Assembly: GCA_003387805.1 (NCBI GenBank)
Contig: QGSR01000006.1
Location: forward strand, 1 to 23,792
Reading direction: 5' to 3'
Length of the DNA: 23,792 nt
Source: Bacillota bacterium
GTDB lineage: Bacteria; Bacillota; Limnochordia; Limnochordales; ZCTH02-B6
Shown here: positions 14,419 to 22,182 of the stretch, piece by piece
Position numbering within the stretch: position 1 is the stretch's first letter
Layout: each line of letters opens with the position of its first letter
Made by a program: the position numbers and the translations under genes
Notes under the pieces: model-generated
Seen by the model: the letters and a program-made list of their open reading frames with translations, nothing else
What the model was told of the DNA's origin: nothing
Databases searched by the model: none

Positions 14419-14448
14419 GGCGGCCGCGCGCCCGTCCGAAAACCTTCA

Positions 14449-14478
14449 GGGGCGGAAGCGCCGCGCGGCGTCCGCCCC
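14449..14478. terminator. Hairpin between convergent ispH and the minus-strand gene
   Basis: GGGGCGGA (14449-14456) pairs with TCCGCCCC (14471-14478), and an inner CGCCG/CGGCG pair extends the stem. On the minus strand it is followed by TGAAGGTTTTCGG, a weak T-run, so it may terminate the minus-strand gene. Confidence 0.45.
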
Positions 14479-14498
14479 CGCTGCGGGCGGCGCCGGTC

Positions 14499-15179
14499 CT
14501 ACGCCGTCCGTTCGCCGGCGTCTTCCGTTTCCTCCACGTCGTCCACGACCAGGCCCTCTTGCTGCAGACGGCTGATGAGCTCCTCCTTGCGCCCGAAAGC
14601 GTAGACGACCTGGGCGTAGCGCAGGCCCGCCCGGCGGGCCACGGCCTTCAGCGTCAGGCGCTCGCCGGTGGCCAAAAGCTCCCGGGCCGCCTCCAAAGCC
14701 CGCTCCGTCGTCTCCTCTTTCGAAAGCCGCCCCGGCGGCGGCTCCGCATAGCGGACGGCGCCGTAGACGGTCTCGGGCGCGTTGAGGCGCTGAAAGGCCT
14801 CCAGCGTAAACTTGTCGATGCGGCGAATGCCGGCGGTGGCTTCGTGCAGCATCACGTCGTGCTGTTCCAGTTTGTGCCGGATGTGGCGCAGTTCTTCCAG
14901 AACGGGATCCATCCCCCGGCGGACGGCCTGCTCCAAAACTTCGGTCCGCACCGCGCCGGTCCGCCCCGCCATGTCGCCCAGCGAATCCAAAATGTTGGCG
15001 AACGCGCGGTACGCCCGGGCGCCGATTTCCGCGTACAGCTGCTCCTCGCCCCGTGACTCCATGCTCCTCGCCTCCATCGTGGTCATCTCCTCCCTGCGCC
15101 GGCGATCCAGCAGGCGGCCAGCGTTTTGTTCACGTTCCAGGGCGGCATAGTAGCGCTGCTTGCCGCTTTTCAACAGCAC
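14499..15179 (-). CDS. Hypothetical protein: helical N-terminal region plus C-terminal TetR-like helix-turn-helix
   Basis: Not recognised as a named family. Residues 1-150 are charged and helical (LEELRHIRHKLEQHDVMLHE is heptad-like). Residues about 160-215 look like the DNA-binding part of a TetR regulator: ALEAARELLATGERLTLKAV, then ARRAGLRYAQVVYAFGRKEE, the place where TetR proteins have ARxAGVSxGxxYxxFxxKEE. In TetR proteins this domain is N-terminal; here it is at the C-terminus. The short helical part could mediate dimerisation. No membrane segment is seen. The start is uncertain: GTG 15179 gives 226 aa but has a poorly spaced site, while two internal ATGs follow GGGAGGAG and GAGGCGAGGAG and would remove about 31-40 residues. 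A possible promoter lies in the AT-rich stretch upstream. It may control the neighbouring trk genes; that is only a guess from position. Confidence 0.75.
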   Translation of the reverse strand: MLLKSGKQRYYAALEREQNAGRLLDRRRREEMTTMEARSMESRGEEQLYAEIGARAYRAFANILDSLGDMAGRTGAVRTEVLEQAVRRGMDPVLEELRHIRHKLEQHDVMLHEATAGIRRIDKFTLEAFQRLNAPETVYGAVRYAEPPPGRLSKEETTERALEAARELLATGERLTLKAVARRAGLRYAQVVYAFGRKEELISRLQQEGLVVDDVEETEDAGERTA

Positions 15180-15213
15180 GACCCCCTATCCGCCAATGGT
15201 TTTGTTGTTAGTA

Positions 15214-15242
15214 TTTACAGAATCATATTTATTTTATGCCAA
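15214..15242 (-). promoter_or_regulatory. Candidate promoter of the helix-turn-helix gene
   Basis: Minus strand TTGGCA (15242-15237), 17-bp spacer, TGTAAA (15219-15214), within the most AT-rich stretch of the window (about 15195-15255). TATGAT at an overlapping position is an alternative -10. Confidence 0.4.
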
Positions 15243-15314
15243 GAGGATAAAATGTACATCCCCCATTTGCCCGCCGCAGGGCCGGCGCTTCGGCGGCAGG
15301 GCACGGAACTAGGC

Positions 15315-15341
15315 TTTCCCGCCTGCCGGCGTGGCGGGAAA
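15315..15341. repeat. 9-bp inverted repeat downstream of trkH
   Basis: TTTCCCGCC (15315-15323) and GGCGGGAAA (15333-15341) form a perfect stem with a 9-base loop, 54 bases beyond the trkH stop. It could terminate trkH transcription, but there is no separate T-run. Confidence 0.4.
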
Positions 15342-15394
15342 CCGGCGGCACGCGCCTCCATTCCGATGTTCTAGGGGAGCGAGAGACAGGCGGC

Positions 15395-16900
15395 TCACGC
15401 GCGCCGGTGCCGGCGGCGGTCCCAAAAGTCGGGGCGGAACAGCACGAAGACGCTGAGCACTTCCAGGCGGCCCACGAGCATGAGCAAAGACAGATAGACC
15501 TTGGCGGCCGAAGAGAACGGCGCGAAGGTGTGCGCGGGCCCGATGGCGCCGAAGCCGGGCCCGATATTGCCCAGCGCGGAAATCGCGGCTCCGGCCGCGT
15601 CGGGAAACGGCACGCCCAGCGCCGCCAGCGCCACGATGCTGACGAACCACGTCAGCATGTACAGGAACAGGAACGCGGCCACGGCGGAGAACACCGGCGC
15701 GGGCACGGGCGCGTCGCCCATGCGCGCCATCCGCACCGAGCGGGGGTGCAGCACCCGCTGGATTTCGCCCCAGCCGTGTTTGGCCGCCAGCAGCACCCGC
15801 ACCACTTTGGGCCCGCCCGCGGTGGAGCCGGCGCTGCCTCCGGAGAACATGAGCAGGAACAGGACGGCTTGGGCCAGGCCCGGCCACAGCGTGTAGTCCG
15901 CGGCCGCAAAGCCGGTGGTGCTCAGCATGGACACGGAGTGGAACAGCCCGCGCCGCAGCGCCTCGCCCGGGGGCGTCCGCGCCGCCGCAGCCCCGCCGGC
16001 GCCGTCGGGCGCCCCGCCGCCGGGGCCCGCCCACAGCGCCATGGCGATAAGCAGCCCGCCGCCCAGGGCCAGCGCCGCGTACAGCCGGAACTCGGCGTCG
16101 CGGCGCGCGGCGCGCCAGTCGTCGTGGCGAAACAGCCGGTACTGCAGCATGAAATTCGTCGCGCCCAGAAACATGAACAGCGTCAGGACGACTTCCGCCG
16201 CGGGGTTGTTCAGCGCCGCGACGCCCGCCGAGCGGGTGGAGAAGCCGCCGGTGGACACCGCCGTCAGCGCGTGGTTGACCGCGTCAAAGGGCTCCAGGCC
16301 CGCCAGCAGCAGCAGCGCGGCGGCGGCTGCGGTCAGCCCGCCGTAAGGGCCCCACAGCAGCTTGGCAGTTTCGGACAGCCGGGGCAAAATTTTCTCCGGC
16401 TGCCGCCCGGGCACTTCCGCCCGGAACAGCTGGATGGCGCCCATGCCGATGCGGGGAAACACCGAGACGAACAAGACGACGATGCCCATGCCCCCGAACC
16501 ACTGCAGCAGGCTGCGCCACAAAAGCACGGCGCGGGGCTGGGCTTCGAGGCCGGTGATGACGGTGGCGCCCGTGGCCGTGACGCCGGCGAAGGCTTCAAA
16601 CAACGCGTCGGCCCAGTGGGGCGTGGCACCGGACAACGCGAAGGGCAGCGCGGACACGGCGGCGGCCGCAGCCCAGCCCAGCGTCACCACGCCCACCGCG
16701 GTGCGGATGTGCAATTCCTCCGCGGGCGTGCGGAAGCGCAGAGCCGCGCCCGCGGCCACGGCCAGGGCCGAAGACGCGACGAAGGCCCACCAAGCGGCGT
16801 CCTCGCCGGCCAGCAGCGCGTACAGCGCGGGGATCAGCATGGCCAGTCCGACGATGGCCAGCAAGTTGCCCACGTGGCGGGCCAAGAGGCGGGGCTGCAT
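15395..16900 (-). CDS. trkH: Trk/Ktr potassium uptake channel subunit TrkH
   Basis: Membrane pore of a potassium uptake system gated by the cytosolic TrkA subunit encoded just upstream. The 501-aa protein has four repeated membrane-pore-membrane units; the four pore-loop glycines are seen in TATGATV, VSTGGFST, LSTTGFAA and LGNIGPGF. An extra N-terminal pair of membrane helices (LLAIVGLAMLIPALYALLAG) matches TrkH rather than the shorter KtrB. It ends normally at VGRLEVLSVFVLFRPDFW. An Ala/Gly-rich cytoplasmic insertion (GPGGGAPDGAGGAAAARTPP) lies before the third pore unit. ATG 16900 is 13 bases after the trkA stop, so the two form one operon. Confidence 0.96.
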   Translation of the reverse strand: MQPRLLARHVGNLLAIVGLAMLIPALYALLAGEDAAWWAFVASSALAVAAGAALRFRTPAEELHIRTAVGVVTLGWAAAAAVSALPFALSGATPHWADALFEAFAGVTATGATVITGLEAQPRAVLLWRSLLQWFGGMGIVVLFVSVFPRIGMGAIQLFRAEVPGRQPEKILPRLSETAKLLWGPYGGLTAAAAALLLLAGLEPFDAVNHALTAVSTGGFSTRSAGVAALNNPAAEVVLTLFMFLGATNFMLQYRLFRHDDWRAARRDAEFRLYAALALGGGLLIAMALWAGPGGGAPDGAGGAAAARTPPGEALRRGLFHSVSMLSTTGFAAADYTLWPGLAQAVLFLLMFSGGSAGSTAGGPKVVRVLLAAKHGWGEIQRVLHPRSVRMARMGDAPVPAPVFSAVAAFLFLYMLTWFVSIVALAALGVPFPDAAGAAISALGNIGPGFGAIGPAHTFAPFSSAAKVYLSLLMLVGRLEVLSVFVLFRPDFWDRRRHRRA

Positions 16901-16913
16901 CGTTACCCTCTTC

Positions 16914-18260
16914 CTATTGCCGGAACAGTTCCTGCACCTTCGGCAGCGTGGCCGTCATGCCGAACAGCACCAGCCGGTCCCCGGCGCGGATCTCCGTCTC
17001 GCCCCCGGGCACCACGACTTTGTCGTGACGCATCACCGCGCCGACCACGGCGCCGTCCAGGCCGCGCAAATCCGCCAAGGTTTTCCCCGCGGCAGGAGCG
17101 CCCTCCTCCACCACCAGCTCCACCGCCTGGGCCCGGCCGTCCTCCAGCAGCGCCACGGACACGATGGGATGCTGGCGCACCAGTTTCAGCACCGTGCTGG
17201 CGGTGATAAGACGCGGCACCACCGCCGCGTCCGCGCCCGCCCGCTCGGCCAGCGGAATGTAGTCCTCCCGGGAGAGACGCACGACGGCCTCGGGCACGCC
17301 CAGATCTTTGGCGGCCAGGGTCGACAGCAGATTGGTCCCGTCGTCGCTGGTCACCGCGACGAACGCGTCCGAGCGCCCCACCATCTCCTCCTCCAGGACT
17401 TCGAGCTTTTCGCCGTCGCCGCAAATGACCAGCGCGTTGTCCAGTGCCGCGGCCAGCTCGGTGCAGCGCTCGTAGTTCCGCTCGATGAGCTTCACTTCCG
17501 GAGCGCGGCGCCGGTTTTTCAGGAGCATCTGCGCCAGCGCCAGCCCGACCCGGCCGCCGCCCACGATGGCCACTTCCCGCAGCGGGCGCCGGTCGTCCAC
17601 GCCGGTCAGCTCGCGGATCGCGGCGAACTGGCCGGTGTGGGTGACGATGTACATGCGGTCGTCGGGCTGGATGACCGTGTCGCCGTCCGGGATGAACAAG
17701 TCGTCGCCCCGCACCACCACGGCGATGACGCAGCGCTCGGGCCGGATCTCCTTCAGCGGGCCCCGGGTGACGGGCGCGCCTTCATCCACCCGCACGCGGA
17801 TGACGCTGACGCGGCCGTTGGCAAAATAGTCCACCTGCGTGGCGTTGGGCGTCTTCAAAATGCGGGCGATTTCAATGGCGGCCGTCCGCTCCGAATCGAT
17901 GAGCACGTCGATGCCCAGCAGCCGGCAGGAAATGTCCGGCTCGTCCACGGCGTAGTCCGGGTCCCGCACCCGGGCCGCGCACACGGGCACCCCCAGCCGC
18001 TTGGCCGCCAGGCACGCGACCATGTTCACCTCGTCGGAACCGGCCGCGGCGATGAGCAGATCGGTCTTGTCCACTTGGGCTTTGGCCAGGACCGCGGGAC
18101 TGGCGCCGTTGCCTTCCAGCGTCAGCACGTCCAGATTGTTGGCCACTTCGGCCAGCGCGTCCGGATGGTTGTCGATGACGACGATATCGTGGTCTTCCTC
18201 GGAGAGCAGGCGGGCAATCTCGTACCCCAGCTTGCCCGCGCCGATGACGATGACGCGCAA
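16914..18260 (-). CDS. trkA: Trk potassium uptake regulator TrkA
   Basis: Cytosolic NAD(H)/nucleotide-binding ring subunit that gates TrkH. The 448-aa protein is the full two-lobed form: RCK-N domain 1 begins RVIVIGAGKLGYEIARLL (GxGxxG, with acidic VIDN at the end of strand 2), then TrkA-C 1 (about 140-220); RCK-N domain 2 begins VAIVGGGRVGLALAQMLL (with LIERN), then TrkA-C 2, ending ETEIRAGDRLVLFGMTATLP. TTG 18260 is the start: GGGAGGGAC lies just upstream and the Rossmann fold starts at once. It is the first gene of the trkA-trkH operon; an AT-rich patch (GTTTATCAC at 18326-18334) upstream may hold the promoter. Confidence 0.96.
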   Translation of the reverse strand: MRVIVIGAGKLGYEIARLLSEEDHDIVVIDNHPDALAEVANNLDVLTLEGNGASPAVLAKAQVDKTDLLIAAAGSDEVNMVACLAAKRLGVPVCAARVRDPDYAVDEPDISCRLLGIDVLIDSERTAAIEIARILKTPNATQVDYFANGRVSVIRVRVDEGAPVTRGPLKEIRPERCVIAVVVRGDDLFIPDGDTVIQPDDRMYIVTHTGQFAAIRELTGVDDRRPLREVAIVGGGRVGLALAQMLLKNRRRAPEVKLIERNYERCTELAAALDNALVICGDGEKLEVLEEEMVGRSDAFVAVTSDDGTNLLSTLAAKDLGVPEAVVRLSREDYIPLAERAGADAAVVPRLITASTVLKLVRQHPIVSVALLEDGRAQAVELVVEEGAPAAGKTLADLRGLDGAVVGAVMRHDKVVVPGGETEIRAGDRLVLFGMTATLPKVQELFRQ

Positions 18261-18394
18261 AGCCCGTCCCTCCCGGTCCCGGCGGCCGGCCGGCGCGCCG
18301 GCGCATGCACTTCGGACTGATCAGCAGTTTATCACGAGATGTCCTCGGCGAAAACGGGGCGAGGTGACAGGAAAGCCCTCGCTCCGCCGGCCTC

Positions 18395-19024
18395 TTACCC
18401 GCGGCGGAAGGACCAGGGACCGATGGAGACCGGCGCCCGCCGGGCGGAGCGGCCGCGCGCGTGGCGGCCCACGCGGATGGTGATCACTTTCGGTTTTCGC
18501 CGCCCGCGCTCGTCCCGGGCGCGGCGGCCCCGGGGGCGGTCGTCGTCCGGGCGCGGCCCGCTCTTCCGTTCCGTCAGCTGCTCGATGTGGCGGCGGAGTT
18601 TCTCCACGTAATGGGGACTGAGCATGGCCGAAGCGCCCCGCATGATGGTCGCGGCGTAGTCGGGATGAGGCGGGATCTCCTCCGGGGCCTTGTCGGCCAC
18701 CACGTACGTCAGCACGCCGTCGTAGATGCGCCCGTCGGGCGTGCGCACCGCGATGAAGTCCCGCCGGTAGTTGTCCGGCGCGCCCTCCCGCTCGTCCAAA
18801 GCCGACAGCTGCTCCACGGGCACGCGGTACAGGACGCCCTCCACGACGCCGGCCATGTCAGGCACCAAGTCGGCCACGCCGCCCCGCCGGGCGCGGGAGT
18901 AGCGGGTGAAGCCCAGCCGGAAGCCGCGCACCAGCGCGGGCCCCACCACCTCGAAGCCCGACACGTCCCGGGCCAAGTCTTCCGGGCTCATGCACGACCC
19001 GTAAGCGAAGTACAATACGTCCAC
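18395..19024 (-). CDS. Gamma-glutamylcyclotransferase-like (AIG2/GGCT fold) protein
   Basis: Predicted small cytosolic enzyme that forms 5-oxoproline or a related cyclised product from gamma-glutamyl compounds; bacterial members have varied substrates. The family entry motif YFAYGSCM is at 5-12, and the general-base Glu80 lies in LDEREGAPDNYRR. The domain ends near residue 150. The last ~55 residues are strongly basic and unordered (RPRGRRARDERGRRKPK region), which is unusual for the family and could bind nucleic acid or polyphosphate; that is inference. GTG 19024 follows GAGAGGAG at about seven bases. It is divergent from the phosphate transporter gene, sharing a ~100-bp intergenic region. 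Confidence 0.85.
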   Translation of the reverse strand: MDVLYFAYGSCMSPEDLARDVSGFEVVGPALVRGFRLGFTRYSRARRGGVADLVPDMAGVVEGVLYRVPVEQLSALDEREGAPDNYRRDFIAVRTPDGRIYDGVLTYVVADKAPEEIPPHPDYAATIMRGASAMLSPHYVEKLRRHIEQLTERKSGPRPDDDRPRGRRARDERGRRKPKVITIRVGRHARGRSARRAPVSIGPWSFRRG

Positions 19025-19127
19025 GCCGGAGCTCCTCTCGCGGGCCGGCCCAAGCGGCGGAAATACTTTCTTATCCTACGCCGCGTCAGTGAAGGTGTGC
19101 GCACCGCGGCGACGAAATTACATCATT

Positions 19128-20099
19128 ATGGATCTGCTTGCTTTGCTGATATTGCTGTCCGGTCTGCTGGCCGGCTGGACGCTGGGCGCCAACGACGCCG
19201 CCAACTCCATGGGCACCGCGGTGGGCGCCCGGGTGCGCACCATCCGGGAAGCGGTCATCATCGTGGGCGTATTCAGCCTGGCGGGCGCGCTCCTCTACGG
19301 GCACCGGGTCATCAACACGATCGGCAAAGGCATCGTGCCTTTGGATCAGCTCGATTCGGACCTGTCCACCGTCATCGCCCTGGCGGCCATGCTGGCCGCG
19401 GGCGGATGGCTGTTCGCGGCGACGTATCTGAAGCTGCCCGTGTCCACCACCCACTCCATCGTCGGCGCGGTGGCCGGCGCCGGGCTGGCCGCGGGCAACG
19501 TGCCCATCGTGTGGGCGAAGCTGCTGGACATCGTCTCCGCCTGGGTGCTGACGCCCGTCGGCGGCGCCCTGGTGGCGTACGTTTTGTACCAGCTGCTGCG
19601 CCTGCTGGTCTTGAAGCGGTTCAATCCGCCCGACAAAGTGTGGGTGTGGCCGCTGACGCTGAGCGGCATGTACATGGCCTTTTCCTGGGGAGCCAACGAC
19701 GTGGCCAACGCGACGGGCCTGATGGTGGGCGTCGGCATCGTGTCGCCCTTCGTGGCGGCCCTCATCGGCGGCGTGGCCATCGTCGTCGGCATCGGCACGT
19801 GGGGCTACCGGGTCATGGAAACCGTCGGCACCCGCATTACCAATCTGCTGCCCGCCATGGCGTTCATCGCCGAGGTGGGCGCGGCGCTGAACGTGCACTT
19901 GTACACGGCCTTGGGCTTGCCCGTTTCCACGACCCACTCCATCGTCGGCGCCATCTTCGGCGTGGGGCTCGTTCACGGCCGCAAGGGCATCGACGTCCGA
20001 ACGGTGAGAGACATCGTGCTGGCGTGGGCCGCGACGCCGGTGGCCGCGGGCGTCGTCGCCTTCGTGGTGTACGCGATCTTGTCACGCATCTTCTTATAG
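19128..20099 (+). CDS. pit: Inorganic phosphate transporter, PiT family
   Basis: Low-affinity symporter importing phosphate, often as a metal-phosphate complex. The protein has the two inverted PiT signature repeats, GANDAANSMGTAVGARV near the start and GANDVANATGLMVGVGI in the second half, each followed by LPVSTTHSIVGA, which is repeated exactly in the two halves. About nine to ten membrane segments are seen. ATG 19128 (323 aa) is preferred because MDLLALLILLSGLLAGWTLG is the usual family start; GTG 19089 would add 13 basic residues. Neither has a good ribosome binding site, the only notable weakness. A DUF47 gene follows 11 bases after its stop, the common PiT-DUF47 operon. Confidence 0.94.
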   Translation: MDLLALLILLSGLLAGWTLGANDAANSMGTAVGARVRTIREAVIIVGVFSLAGALLYGHRVINTIGKGIVPLDQLDSDLSTVIALAAMLAAGGWLFAATYLKLPVSTTHSIVGAVAGAGLAAGNVPIVWAKLLDIVSAWVLTPVGGALVAYVLYQLLRLLVLKRFNPPDKVWVWPLTLSGMYMAFSWGANDVANATGLMVGVGIVSPFVAALIGGVAIVVGIGTWGYRVMETVGTRITNLLPAMAFIAEVGAALNVHLYTALGLPVSTTHSIVGAIFGVGLVHGRKGIDVRTVRDIVLAWAATPVAAGVVAFVVYAILSRIFL

Positions 20100-20110
20100 G
20101 AGGGTCGTCG

Positions 20111-20773
20111 GTGGGCAACTTCTTCGGTTGGATGGGGATGCGGGAACAGCAGCGCGTGCTCCTGGCTTCCCGGGACCATATGGGCAAAGTGCTGGAAGTG
20201 ACCCGCCTGCTGCACAGCGCGCTGAAGCATTTCTGCGCGGGCGAGCTGGACCGGGCCGCGGAAATTCACCAGCAGATTTTCAACGCCGAACGTCAAGCCG
20301 ACGAGCTGCGCCGGGAGCTGCTGGAGCGGCTGTCGGAAGGCATGTTCCTGCCTGCCGACCGGGCCGACCTGGTGCACCTGGTGGAGCGGGTGGACGACGT
20401 GGCCGACTACGCCAACGGTGCGGCCCGCCTCGTGTCGCTGTTCCGGGAGGCGCCGCCCGAGCCGCTGCGGGACGGCGTCGCCAAGTTCGGCGAGCTGCTC
20501 CTGCAGGCGACCCAGCAGCTGGCGGCCGCGCTGGACAAGCTGACCGAAGGCGACCGCAAGACGGCGCTGGAGCTGTGCACGTCGGTGGAGCGGGCCGAGG
20601 AGGAAGCGGACACCCTGAAAGCCGCGTTGTTCCGGGAAATGTTCGCCATGGACCTGCCCGCCGGGACGCTGGTGCTGCTGCGCGACCTCATCGAGTCCAT
20701 GGAAAATACCGCCGACAAAGCCGAGGACGCCGCCGACCTTTTGCGGGTGCTCGCGGTGTCCCGCTTCAGCTGA
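20111..20773 (+). CDS. DUF47 family protein (PhoU-like, Pit accessory)
   Basis: All-helical cytosolic protein related to PhoU, thought to regulate the adjacent PiT transporter. The 220-aa product has two PhoU-like three-helix halves; the second half repeats the metal-binding style of ERVDDVADYANGAARL in ESMENTADKAEDAADLL. GTG 20111 is preceded by GGAGGG that overlaps the end of the transporter gene, so translation is probably coupled. The protein is full length for the family (about 205-220 aa). Plus-strand transcription may end at an imperfect GC hairpin around 20806-20846. Confidence 0.9.
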   Translation: MGNFFGWMGMREQQRVLLASRDHMGKVLEVTRLLHSALKHFCAGELDRAAEIHQQIFNAERQADELRRELLERLSEGMFLPADRADLVHLVERVDDVADYANGAARLVSLFREAPPEPLRDGVAKFGELLLQATQQLAAALDKLTEGDRKTALELCTSVERAEEEADTLKAALFREMFAMDLPAGTLVLLRDLIESMENTADKAEDAADLLRVLAVSRFS

Positions 20774-20805
20774 GCTGCCGCCCCGCCGCGCGGATTTCCG
20801 GGGTG

Positions 20806-20846
20806 CCTCGGCCGGCGCCCGGCCAAGGGCGCGCCGGCGGCCGAGG
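20806..20846 (+). terminator. Imperfect GC hairpin after DUF47
   Basis: CCTCGGCCGGCG (from 20806) pairs with CGCCGGC-GGC-CGAGG (to 20846) with a 3-base bulge. No T-run follows on the plus strand, so it is only a candidate. Confidence 0.35.
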
Positions 20847-20860
20847 TGCGGCCCGTCGAG

Positions 20861-20895
20861 AAAAAACGGCGCCCCGGCCGCAGCGGGCCGGGGCG
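20861..20895 (-). terminator. Rho-independent terminator of the minus-strand gene
   Basis: Perfect 10-bp stem CGCCCCGGCC (20870-20879) with 20886-20895, 6-base loop. Reading the minus strand, it is followed by CCGTTTTTTC, a clear T-run. Confidence 0.88.
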
Positions 20896-20908
20896 TGCGC
20901 TTTCGCAC

Positions 20909-21472
20909 TTACCTGAGCCACGAGAAGCTGTTGACCGCTTCGATCCACGCGGCCTGGAAGCTGCCCGTGTAATCCGCGGTGTTGCCGGTCCACACCAGCG
21001 CGACGTTTCGATCCCCGTTGTTGAAAAACACCGCCCGCACCATGCCGTTGACGCCCGCCGCCGTCCGGCCCTGGATGACGATGAACTGGGCGTCCAGGCC
21101 GGTGCCGGTGCGGATGGTGCGGTTTTCCGTCAGGCGGGTGTCCGTCAGCACGTGCTGCCACTGCTGCTGCACGGCGGAACGGGCCCGGTCCAGCGCCGCC
21201 CGGCCGCCGGGGAAGCTGCTGATGGTGATGTACGGACCGCCTTCCCGCAGCGGAATCTCCAGCGACGTCTCCCCGAAGAGCGTCTTGTGCACCGTGTAGA
21301 TGGGATTGGCGGGCACGGCGATCTCCCACGTCCCATCGTGCGACTCGTACCACCAGTAGCGGGGGTCGTCGTGGCGGAAAAACTGCCCGACGGACTGCGC
21401 CGCGGCGGCGACGCTGACGGACAGCAGCGCCGCGACGACCAGCAAAGCGACTGTGCGCATGCGGCCCGGCAC
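20909..21472 (-). CDS. Secreted hypothetical protein
   Basis: Function unknown. The protein has a clear signal peptide (RMRTVALLVVAALLSVSVAA, with cleavage probably near AAAAQS) and a mature part of about 160 residues with alternating strands and aromatic residues (WWYESHDGTWEIAVP, FGETSLEIPLREGGPYITIS, GLDAQFIVIQGRT, AVFFNNGDRNVALVWTG, SFQAAWIEAVNSFSW). This resembles the PsbP/Mog1-like (DUF1795) fold of extracytoplasmic Gram-positive proteins, at low confidence. GTG 21472 is chosen because AAGGAG (21482-21487) is about 10 bases upstream; ATG 21460 is an alternative four residues later. The gene follows the thioesterase closely and ends at a good terminator. Confidence 0.75.
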   Translation of the reverse strand: MPGRMRTVALLVVAALLSVSVAAAAQSVGQFFRHDDPRYWWYESHDGTWEIAVPANPIYTVHKTLFGETSLEIPLREGGPYITISSFPGGRAALDRARSAVQQQWQHVLTDTRLTENRTIRTGTGLDAQFIVIQGRTAAGVNGMVRAVFFNNGDRNVALVWTGNTADYTGSFQAAWIEAVNSFSWLR

Positions 21473-21495
21473 GGGCGACCAACTCCTTCTAATGC

Positions 21496-21987
21496 TCACT
21501 TGCGCTGGGCCAGCCGCGCTTCCCGGCGGGCCAGCGCTTCTTGATACAAGCGGTGATCTTCCTCGGTCTCCAGCAGCAGAGGCGGCACGGCCCGCACGGG
21601 GCGGCCGTCCCGGTCCACCAGCACGAAGGTGGTGTACGCCTCGCACGTCAGCCAAGGTTCGCCGCGGGGGTGGCTCAAATCCTTCCCGAAGACCTTGACG
21701 TAAATATCCATCGAGCTTCGGCCCGTGTACGTGGCCCGCGCCTGCAAGTGCAGCATTTGGCCCTGCTTGACGGGACGGAAGAAATTGACCCGGTCCATGC
21801 TGGCCGTCACCACCGACGGGGAGCCGCAGTGCTCCATGGCCACCACGCCGGCCACTTTGTCGATGAGCGCCATGATGTGGCCCCCGAACACGGTGCCGTG
21901 ATGGTTGCAGTGCGGCGGCGCGACGATTTCTTTGTGCTCCGTGTAGGACTCGCGCCACGATTTGGGTCTCAGCGGTGCAGCTGCCAA
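21496..21987 (-). CDS. Acyl-CoA thioesterase (hotdog fold, YciA/ACOT type)
   Basis: Cytosolic enzyme hydrolysing acyl-CoA to free acid and CoA. The 163-aa protein has the family core HCNHHGTVFGGHIMALIDKV (residues 26-45, with Asn28, the FGG turn and Asp43), then SVVTASMDRVNFFRPVKQGQ, ARATYTGRSSMDIYVKVFG and CEAYTTFVLVDRDGRPVRA. A helical charged tail follows. TTG 21987 is the start: GGAGG (21996-22000) lies eight bases upstream, and the longer frame would run into the tRNA-Leu gene. No terminator is visible between the tRNA and this gene, so it may be read through from the tRNA promoter. Confidence 0.92.
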   Translation of the reverse strand: MAAAPLRPKSWRESYTEHKEIVAPPHCNHHGTVFGGHIMALIDKVAGVVAMEHCGSPSVVTASMDRVNFFRPVKQGQMLHLQARATYTGRSSMDIYVKVFGKDLSHPRGEPWLTCEAYTTFVLVDRDGRPVRAVPPLLLETEEDHRLYQEALARREARLAQRK

Positions 21988-22048
21988 CGGACATGCCTCC
22001 GGACGATGCCAGCGTGTTTGGAAGACTGCTGAACGTGAGTGAAGGGAG

Positions 22049-22133
22049 TGGTGCCGGAGGCGGGACTCGAACCCGCACGGGGTTTGCCCAAGCGATTTTA
22101 AGTCGCCCGCGTCTGCCATTCCGCCACTCCGGC
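22049..22133 (-). tRNA. tRNA-Leu (anticodon TAA)
   Basis: Class II tRNA starting GCCGGAGTGGCGGAATGGCA, anticodon loop CTTAAAA (TAA reads TTA/TTG), variable arm TGGGCAAACCCC, T-arm GCGGG-TTCGAGT-CCCGC, acceptor CTCCGGC and encoded ACCA. Confidence 0.97.
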
Positions 22134-22152
22134 GAGATCCGCGTACAGGTTC

Positions 22153-22182
22153 ATTATAGCCCCGGGTTTCCATGCGGGTCAA
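22153..22182 (-). promoter_or_regulatory. tRNA-Leu promoter inside the ppx 3' end
   Basis: Minus strand TTGACC (22182-22177), 18-bp spacer, TATAAT (22158-22153), 20 bases before the tRNA. It lies in the last codons of the phosphatase gene, and its -10 contains that gene's TAA stop codon. Confidence 0.85.

Noticed and set aside
15407..17206. 599-aa plus-strand open frame over trkH and trkA
   Set aside because: Mirror of two well-identified genes, low-complexity Gln/Arg/His-rich, no start site.
21988..22182. Longer thioesterase start at 22182
   Set aside because: It would require translating through the tRNA-Leu gene. TTG 21987 has a well-spaced GGAGG.
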